NCBI GenBank assembly: GCA_964638865.1
Contig: CAZXBG010000132.1
Location: 1-11,354, forward strand
From: UBA7236 sp964638865
GTDB taxonomy: Bacteria; Bacteroidota; Bacteroidia; Chitinophagales; BACL12
Length of the DNA: 11,354 nucleotides
Direction of reading: 5' to 3'
The translations under genes were made by a program, and so were the position numbers. Position 1 is the stretch's first letter, and each line of letters starts with the position of its first letter. Shown one piece after another: positions 6,658 through 11,354 of the stretch. Below the pieces are notes generated by a model. That model saw nothing but the letters and a program-made list of their open reading frames with translations. It ran no database searches and was not told the DNA's origin.

Positions 6658-7446
6658 ATGAATTTAGAAGCGATGTGTTTTGAAGTTATTGAAATTACCA
6701 GATCAATTGGTGTTTATATAAAACAGCAGCGTGAAAATTTTCAGCATATTCTGATTGAAAAAAAAGGTGTACGCGATTTTGTAACAGAGGTTGATACGAA
6801 TGCGGAAAAAAGATTAGTAACTGCACTTAACAAAATATTGCCCGAAGCCGGCTTTATAACGGAAGAAAAAACAATAGAACAACAGGATAAAGAATATTTA
6901 TGGATAATTGATCCGCTTGATGGTACTATGAATTATGTACATGGAATTCCTATATATTCTATAAGTATTGCTTTACAGTATAAAGGGGAAATTATTTTGG
7001 GTGTGGTATTGGAAGTTTCCAACAACGAAATGTTTTATAGCTGGAAAGATGCTCCGGCTTATTGCAATGGAAAAATTATTCATATTTCTGCTTGTGATAA
7101 TTTGGGTGATGCACTTATTGCTACCGGATTCCCATATATTAGAAATGAGGAGCGCACAACTAAAATATCGGAAACGTTAAAATATTTTCTCGATAATGGC
7201 AGAGATATTCGCAGACTAGGAACTGCAGCCACAGATTTGTGTTATGTTGCCTGCGGTCGCATGGATGTATACTACGAAGCATTTTTAAATATCTGGGATA
7301 TTGCCGCAGGAATTATTATTGCTGAAAACGCCGGTGCTTATGTTTCCGATTTTAATAATGGCCGAAATTTTAAAGAAGGCAAAATAGTTGTTTCTAATAA
7401 TATCATTAAAGATGCAGTGCTGAAAGGTGTTGCTCTAATGCCTTAA
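6658..7446 (+). CDS. Inositol monophosphatase family protein (SuhB-like)
   Basis: This encodes 262 residues, typical of the family. It is a Mg2+-dependent cytosolic sugar-phosphate phosphatase. Metal-binding motifs are complete: D46 in TEVDTNAE, E69/E70 in FITEEKT, the DPLDGT motif (85-90) within WIIDPLDGTMNYVHG, and the second signature NIWDIAAGIIIAENAGAYVSDF (211-232) with the catalytic aspartate D214. The physiological substrate may be inositol-1-phosphate, another sugar phosphate or, as for CysQ, a nucleotide 3'-phosphate. The motif spacing and length favour the SuhB/IMPase branch. The ATG at 6658 follows a very AT-rich stretch without a Shine-Dalgarno site. It ends 28 bases from the convergent PiT gene, and no terminator hairpin is seen there. 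It shares its strand with lnt, but the 99-base gap leaves co-transcription open. Confidence 0.93.
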   Translation: MNLEAMCFEVIEITRSIGVYIKQQRENFQHILIEKKGVRDFVTEVDTNAEKRLVTALNKILPEAGFITEEKTIEQQDKEYLWIIDPLDGTMNYVHGIPIYSISIALQYKGEIILGVVLEVSNNEMFYSWKDAPAYCNGKIIHISACDNLGDALIATGFPYIRNEERTTKISETLKYFLDNGRDIRRLGTAATDLCYVACGRMDVYYEAFLNIWDIAAGIIIAENAGAYVSDFNNGRNFKEGKIVVSNNIIKDAVLKGVALMP

Positions 7447-7474
7447 TATCTGTCGCCATTGAATTTATACGAAA

Positions 7475-8497
7475 TTATTTTGAAAAAGAAGAAATGATCC
7501 AATAAACTAATCCGCTCATCACGATTGAAGCCGGAATAGTTAATATCCAAGCCCACATAATTTTTGTTACAACCTGCCATCTCACGGCACTCACGCGTTT
7601 AGCTGCACCAACGCCCATAATAGCACCTGTAATAGTATGTGTGGTAGACGCCGGAATTCCCATTGCTGCCGTTCCGAATAATGTGATAGCTCCGGCAGTT
7701 TCTGCACAAAATCCGCCCATTGGTTTTAAGGGAGTTAAATTATGTCCCATTGTTTTTACAACTTTCCATCCTCCAATAAGCGTTCCCAAACCAATTACAA
7801 TATAACAAGCATAAAATATCCATTGTTGAGGGTTATCAATATCTGCATGTCCATTGGCTGCCAATAATAAAATAATGATACCGGCAGTTTTTTGTGCATC
7901 ATTACTTCCATGCCCCAGACTAAAAGCTGCTGATGAGACTAATTGCATAAATTGGAAAAATCCGTCAACTTTTCGCGGCTTAAAATTTCGAAAAACCCAT
8001 AAAGTAATGATCTGCAAAATATATGCAACAAGTAATCCAATTATTGGTGCAAGAAAAATAAAAAGTCCTATCCAAGCTAAACCTTTGTGGTCGGGTTCTA
8101 TCCATAATAAAGCTCCCGGACCAGCTTTCACTAAGGCAGGTCCTATCAATCCGCCGATTAACGTATGGGAAATACTGATTGGCATGCCGAGTTTGGTGCA
8201 CAACCATCCCCAAATTATAGCACCAATTAATGCGCTTAAAACAAAAAATGTATCTCCGTCCACAACGCTACTATCTATTACTCCCTTACTCATTGTTTTG
8301 GAAACTTCCGTTGACTGAAAAATCCAAAGTGCAGCGAAATTGAAAAATGCAGCCCAAATAACAGCTTTTACCGGACTCAATACTCTCGTAGCTACAATCG
8401 TAGAAATCGAATTGGCTGCATCATTGGCTCCATTAATAAAATCAAAAACTAGTGCCAATATCACCGTAATAATAATAATAGGTTCAATACCGCCCAT
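7475..8497 (-). CDS. pit: Inorganic phosphate transporter, PiT family
   Basis: This encodes 340 residues. It is an inner-membrane carrier for low-affinity uptake of phosphate, usually as a metal-phosphate complex with protons or sodium. The two inverted-repeat signatures of the PiT family are clear: DFINGANDAANS (19-30) near the N-terminus and LGHGSNDAQKTAGI (194-207) in the second half. Paired substrate-site motifs PISISHTLIGG (106-116) and PASTTHTITGA (282-292) also match. About ten hydrophobic segments fill the protein. At 340 residues it matches the shorter bacterial forms rather than the roughly 500-residue E. coli PitA. It lies 3 bases after the stop of the DUF47/PhoU-like gene, so the pair is one transcription unit, a common pairing in bacteria where the DUF47 protein is thought to modulate Pit. 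Confidence 0.96.
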   Translation of the reverse strand: MGGIEPIIIITVILALVFDFINGANDAANSISTIVATRVLSPVKAVIWAAFFNFAALWIFQSTEVSKTMSKGVIDSSVVDGDTFFVLSALIGAIIWGWLCTKLGMPISISHTLIGGLIGPALVKAGPGALLWIEPDHKGLAWIGLFIFLAPIIGLLVAYILQIITLWVFRNFKPRKVDGFFQFMQLVSSAAFSLGHGSNDAQKTAGIIILLLAANGHADIDNPQQWIFYACYIVIGLGTLIGGWKVVKTMGHNLTPLKPMGGFCAETAGAITLFGTAAMGIPASTTHTITGAIMGVGAAKRVSAVRWQVVTKIMWAWILTIPASIVMSGLVYWIISSFSK

Positions 8498-8500
8498 AAA

Positions 8501-9148
8501 TTATGTGGTTTTAACGATTATTGATTCAATAACATTCGCAATATCTTCACAGCGATCGCTGGCACTTTCCATTTTAGAAATAATATCCTTTATCTTAATT
8601 ATTTCTATTGGATCTTTTTCATTTGCAAATAAGTCTGTTAGCGCCAACTCAAAGATCACATCACTTTGGTTTTCTACATTATTAATTTCTATTATGAGTT
8701 TGCGCAGTTTTTCAATGTTGCGCAGATCACGCAACTCTTCCAATGCAGCCTTTACTTTCACGGTGCCGTCATTTATAAGTTCCGCCATTTTAATAATAGC
8801 AGATGGCAAATTATTTGGTTTGTATAATTTAATACGCAATGCAGCATCCTTAACATGATCGGCAACATCGTCAATAGTTGATGCCAGATAATGTATATCC
8901 TCCCTATCAAAAGGAGTGATAAATACAATGTTGAGATTATTCATGATCTCATGTGTGATCTCATCCCCTAAATGCTCTGCATGCTCAATTTCTTTAATTA
9001 TTTCTTCCCTTTTATCTACATCTGTCTCTTTTACACAATCTAATAAAAGCTCTGAGATCCTCACGTTGTTATCTGCTGCTTTGCCGAAGAGCGGATAGAA
9101 GGTCTTATCCTTAGGCTGAAAAAACCTTAAAACTTTATCTATAGACAT
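8501..9148 (-). CDS. DUF47 family PhoU-like Pit-accessory protein
   Basis: This encodes 215 residues, the usual length for DUF47 proteins (TIGR00153 type). It is an all-helical, soluble PhoU-like fold likely to bind metal ions. Family motifs are E56-H-A-E-H-L-GDEITHEI (to 68), FITPFDREDIHYL (76-88), the acidic IDDVADHVKDAA (92-103) and, in the second half, ENQSD (159-163) and DRCEDIANVIESI (198-210). The E/D-rich motifs correspond to the PhoU metal-cluster positions. The pit gene starts 3 bases after its stop, so the two are co-transcribed and this protein is probably a regulator or partner of Pit rather than of the Pst complex. The true pst PhoU, if present, would be expected beyond the right edge. 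Its start faces the 244-base control region shared with pstS. Confidence 0.93.
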   Translation of the reverse strand: MSIDKVLRFFQPKDKTFYPLFGKAADNNVRISELLLDCVKETDVDKREEIIKEIEHAEHLGDEITHEIMNNLNIVFITPFDREDIHYLASTIDDVADHVKDAALRIKLYKPNNLPSAIIKMAELINDGTVKVKAALEELRDLRNIEKLRKLIIEINNVENQSDVIFELALTDLFANEKDPIEIIKIKDIISKMESASDRCEDIANVIESIIVKTT

Positions 9149-9238
9149 ATTGTATAATTTTAATTTAATGTTAAATGACGCTAATGTAATGGTTAAATAA
9201 ACAAAAAATTAAAATTGAGCCAATATATTTGATATTTA

Positions 9239-9266
9239 TTTACATATAATTAACAATTTGGTAACA
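9239..9266 (+). promoter_or_regulatory. Candidate Pho box, three hexamers at 11-bp period
   Basis: TTTACA (9239-9244), TTAACA (9250-9255) and GTAACA (9261-9266) are separated by exactly 5 bases each, an 11-base period on the plus strand. PhoB/PhoP regulators bind direct repeats with this spacing; the Bacillus PhoP hexamer is TTWACA. The set lies 91-118 bases upstream of the DUF47-pit start and points toward pstS. No convincing plus-strand -7 element follows it, so it may act as a distal site or as an operator for the divergent pit unit. Confidence 0.5.
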
Positions 9267-9348
9267 TTGAGGGGAGGAAAAGCGCCGAAAGTGTTGATGG
9301 CGTAAATAAATTAAGAAATCATTACTCTAACATAAAATAAATGCTTTG

Positions 9349-9365
9349 TTAATATTGGGGTAACA
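9349..9365 (+). promoter_or_regulatory. Candidate Pho box for pstS, two hexamers at 11-bp period
   Basis: TTAATA (9349-9354) and GTAACA (9360-9365) are separated by 5 bases. The right half sits in the 10-base string GGTAACATTG (9359-9368), repeated from 9260-9269 in the upstream set. TACCTTCG at 9375-9382, one mismatch from the -7 consensus, starts 9 bases after the box. That matches the spacing of Pho-activated promoters, where the box replaces the upstream core element. Confidence 0.5.
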
Positions 9366-9392
9366 TTGGCGAAATACCTTCGCAGCAACTAA

Positions 9393-10364
9393 ATGTATAA
9401 TATGTCAAACAAATTAGTGTATTTACTTATTGCTGTTGTAGGATTTACTTCTTGCGGGGGCTCAAAAGCCGTCGATGAGGTTGGTACTGAGATCTCAGGT
9501 ACAATTTCCATCGATGGTTCTAGTACAGTTTACCCAATAAGCGAAGCTGTAGCAGAAGAATTCGGTTTAAAAAACCCAAAGGCCAAAGTTACCGTTGGTG
9601 AATCAGGAACAGGTGGTGGATTCAATAAATTTGGAAGAGGAGAAATTGATATTTGTGGGGCATCACGACCAATTAAGGAGAGCGAAAAGGCAATTTGTGA
9701 TTCAGCAGGAATCAAATATCTGGAATTAGAGGTTGCATACGATGGAATTGCAATTGTTGTTAATCCTTCAAATACTTGGGTAGATAAAATTACCACTGCA
9801 GAATTAAAGATCATGTGGGAAACGGCAGCACAGGATAAAATTAAAACATGGAGTCAGGTTAGAGCAGGTTGGCCTAATGAACCAATACATTTATTTGGTG
9901 CAGGAACAGCAAGTGGAACCTTCGATTATTTTACGGAAGAAATATGTGGCAAAAAAGGAGCAAGTCGCGGCGATTATACAGCTAGCGAAAACGATAATCA
10001 ATTAGTTACCGGTGTTGCCGGAGATAAAGGTGGTTTAGGATATTTCGGAATGGCATATTATGAAAATAATAAAGCAAAATTAAAGATCGTTCCCGTTGAT
10101 AATGGCAGTGGATCTGGTGTTATTCCAACACAGGAGACAGTTTTGAATAAATCGTATTCTCCCCTTTCACGACCACTTTATATTTATATAAATGAAGCCG
10201 CACTTGCACGTCCTGAAGTTGCCGCTTTCATCACATTTTTTATTGATAATGCACCTGTTTTAAGTAAGGATGTTGGATATGTTCCATGTGAGGCAAGTAT
10301 TTATGCAACACAACAGGAAGTATTAAAAGCAGCGATCGCGAGATTAGCACCTGCTGAAAAATAA
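9393..10364 (+). CDS. pstS: Phosphate ABC transporter substrate-binding lipoprotein PstS
   Basis: This encodes 323 residues, the usual length for the lipid-anchored PstS/SphX type. It binds periplasmic phosphate and delivers it to the PstCAB importer. A lipoprotein signal ends at lipobox FTSC, with the lipidated cysteine at residue 21, followed by a short linker. Phosphate-binding loops are DGSSTVYP (41-48), GESGTGGGF (69-77) with GASRP (89-93), and GAGTASGTFDYF (169-180); SENDNQLV (198-205) and GGLGYFGMAYY (213-223) are further family motifs. A second ATG at 9402 (residue 4) gives a more typical start, MSNKLVY. If transcription starts near 9388, as the candidate -7 element suggests, the second ATG is the likelier one. 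pstC follows after a stem-loop, giving the usual pstS-pstC order. Regulation by phosphate starvation is likely from the candidate Pho boxes upstream. Confidence 0.96.
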   Translation: MYNMSNKLVYLLIAVVGFTSCGGSKAVDEVGTEISGTISIDGSSTVYPISEAVAEEFGLKNPKAKVTVGESGTGGGFNKFGRGEIDICGASRPIKESEKAICDSAGIKYLELEVAYDGIAIVVNPSNTWVDKITTAELKIMWETAAQDKIKTWSQVRAGWPNEPIHLFGAGTASGTFDYFTEEICGKKGASRGDYTASENDNQLVTGVAGDKGGLGYFGMAYYENNKAKLKIVPVDNGSGSGVIPTQETVLNKSYSPLSRPLYIYINEAALARPEVAAFITFFIDNAPVLSKDVGYVPCEASIYATQQEVLKAAIARLAPAEK

Positions 10365-10374
10365 ATTATTCAAA

Positions 10375-10417
10375 TGTTCAGGTAATTTAATTATTACCTG
10401 AACACTTTTATTTTTTT
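10375..10417 (+). terminator. Stem-loop and T-tract between pstS and pstC
   Basis: TGTTCAGGTAAT (10375-10386) pairs perfectly with ATTACCTGAACA (10393-10404) around a 6-base loop, and a T-rich tract (10406-10417) follows. This has the form of an intrinsic terminator, although the stem is only moderately GC-rich. It lies inside the pst operon, so it probably acts as a leaky terminator and as a 3' stabiliser of pstS mRNA, giving more binding protein than permease. The T-tract ends at the base before the pstC GTG. Confidence 0.75.
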
Positions 10418-11293
10418 GTGAAGAGAAAAGAGAAAATAATAGAATTCCTTTTAGCACTTAGCGGTGCTATTACTGTTTTAACTACCATCGGAATTTTATC
10501 TGTTCTACTTTACGAATCAGTTTTATTTTTTAAGGAGGTTTCCATAATTGAGTTTTTTACAGACACTCAATGGACACCATTATTTGACGACAAACATTTC
10601 GGGATACTTCCCCTTATTGCAGGTACAGTATTAACTTCCTTTATTGCTATTACTGTTGCACTTCCTATTGGATTGAGCATTGCAGTTTATTTAAACGAAT
10701 ATGCACACCCAAAAGTACGAAAAACCATTAAACCGATGTTGGAAATATTGGCAGCAATTCCAACAGTTGTTTATGGTTTTTTTGCATTAACTGTGGTTAC
10801 GCCATTTTTGCAACAAATAATTCCGGGATTGTCGGGATTTAATGCGTTATCTCCGGGCATAGTAATGGGAATTATGATCATTCCTCTTATTTCTTCCTTA
10901 AGTGAAGATGCATTATATGCTGTGCCTAAATCGTTGCGTGAAGCAAGTTACGGATTGGGTTCAACACCTTTCCAAACTTCATTTAAAGTGTTGATTCCCG
11001 CTGCATCATCCGGAATTATTGTTTCGGTGATATTGGCAATTTCAAGAGCATTCGGAGAAACAATGATTGTAGCCATTGCTGCAGGTTTAGAGCCGCGTTT
11101 AACATTGGACCCCACAGTTCCTATTGCAACAATTACAACCTATATCGTTCAGGTTTCTATGGGTGATGTACCCCAAGGATCACTTGAATTTAAAACAATA
11201 TTTTCAGCAGGGATGATGTTATTTGTTTTTACATTTATTTTAAATACCATAACAGCAAGAGTGAAAAAGAAATTTTATCATAAATATGAGTGA
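10418..11293 (+). CDS. pstC: Phosphate ABC transporter permease PstC
   Basis: This encodes 291 residues, close to the family norm of about 300. It is one of the two inner-membrane channel subunits of the high-affinity phosphate importer. Six hydrophobic segments lie at about 10-36, 64-92, 106-131, 142-162, 196-222 and 258-281. The cytoplasmic coupling loop (EAA motif) reads REASYGLGSTPFQTSFKVLIPAA (174-196), with E175, G179 and P194 in the expected positions; AIPTVVYGFFAL (113-124) is typical of PstC. The start is GTG at 10418. The first internal ATG is at residue 107, inside the membrane domain, so GTG is the only sensible start, and it has no Shine-Dalgarno site because a terminator-like T-tract directly precedes it. 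The final Glu codon and TGA stop lie in the first units of a heptanucleotide repeat. pstA is expected next, beyond the window. Confidence 0.95.
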   Translation: MKRKEKIIEFLLALSGAITVLTTIGILSVLLYESVLFFKEVSIIEFFTDTQWTPLFDDKHFGILPLIAGTVLTSFIAITVALPIGLSIAVYLNEYAHPKVRKTIKPMLEILAAIPTVVYGFFALTVVTPFLQQIIPGLSGFNALSPGIVMGIMIIPLISSLSEDALYAVPKSLREASYGLGSTPFQTSFKVLIPAASSGIIVSVILAISRAFGETMIVAIAAGLEPRLTLDPTVPIATITTYIVQVSMGDVPQGSLEFKTIFSAGMMLFVFTFILNTITARVKKKFYHKYE

Positions 11294-11354
11294 TGAGTGA
11301 TGAGTAATGAGTAATGAGTGATGAGTGATGAGTGATGAGTGATGAGTGATGAGT
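11286..11354 (+). repeat. Heptanucleotide tandem repeat, ATGAGTG, at least 9 units
   Basis: Nine complete 7-base units and 6 bases of a tenth follow without interruption to the window edge. All are ATGAGTG except units 3 and 4 (11300-11306 and 11307-11313), which read ATGAGTA. The array begins inside the last codons of pstC and supplies its final Glu and stop. Each unit contains an ATGA start-stop overlap, and because 7 is not a multiple of 3 every frame closes quickly. It presumably separates pstC from pstA. Confidence 0.95.

Noticed and set aside
7854..8318. Open frame of 154 codons on the plus strand
   Set aside because: It is fully antisense to the well-supported PiT transporter gene and has no family-like motifs.
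8340..8858. Open frame of 172 codons on the plus strand spanning the pit/DUF47 junction
   Set aside because: It is antisense to both genes. Its Ile/Ser-rich product is what the reverse complement of helical, charged coding sequence gives.
9267..9315. Short GC-richer patch with GGGGAGGAAA, considered as a ribosome site or small RNA
   Set aside because: No usable reading frame follows (the ATG at 9296 ends after two codons), and no stem of useful length could be paired.

Overview
The window looks like chromosomal DNA from a low-GC member of the phylum Bacteroidota. The evidence is the set of short lipoproteins with Bacteroidota-type lipoboxes, A-rich translation starts without Shine-Dalgarno sites, TAnnTTTG-like -7 promoter elements and the gene content. 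The species cannot be named from this sequence alone. All genes read in the standard code, and no mobile element, tRNA, rRNA or CRISPR array was found.

Layout from left to right. (1) Positions 1-338 hold no gene. They contain a tandem repeat of an 80-bp unit with a perfect hairpin, and one copy has lost exactly that hairpin. (2) 339-767 is a small lipoprotein of unknown function, convergent with a DUF2809 membrane protein (816-1187, minus). (3) 1188-1406 carries two degenerate heptanucleotide repeat tracts. (4) 1407-4724 (minus) is a three-gene surface-glycan operon, transcribed as Gfo/Idh/MocA sugar-nucleotide oxidoreductase, unknown lipoprotein and polyprenyl-phosphate sugar-1-phosphate transferase; the last two genes overlap as TAATG. 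(5) Divergent from this are apolipoprotein N-acyltransferase (lnt, 4873-6558) and an inositol-monophosphatase-family phosphatase (6658-7446). (6) 7475-11354 is a phosphate-uptake locus. A DUF47/PhoU-like protein and a PiT low-affinity transporter run to the left. The high-affinity ABC genes pstS and pstC run to the right, and the window ends just after pstC.

The phosphate locus is the most coherent module. The 244-bp region between the two transporter systems contains two sets of TTWACA-like hexamers at an exact 11-bp period, the geometry of PhoB/PhoP boxes. A 12-bp perfect stem with a T-tract lies between pstS and pstC, placed to make pstS transcripts more abundant than pstC transcripts. Its T-tract runs directly into the GTG start of pstC.

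I see no new defence or mobile system here. The most unusual signals are in the repeats: the precise hairpin loss at the left edge, and two heptanucleotide arrays (AGTGGGC-type and AGTGATG-type) that each begin in the stop codon of a gene and lie in the same orientation relative to that gene.
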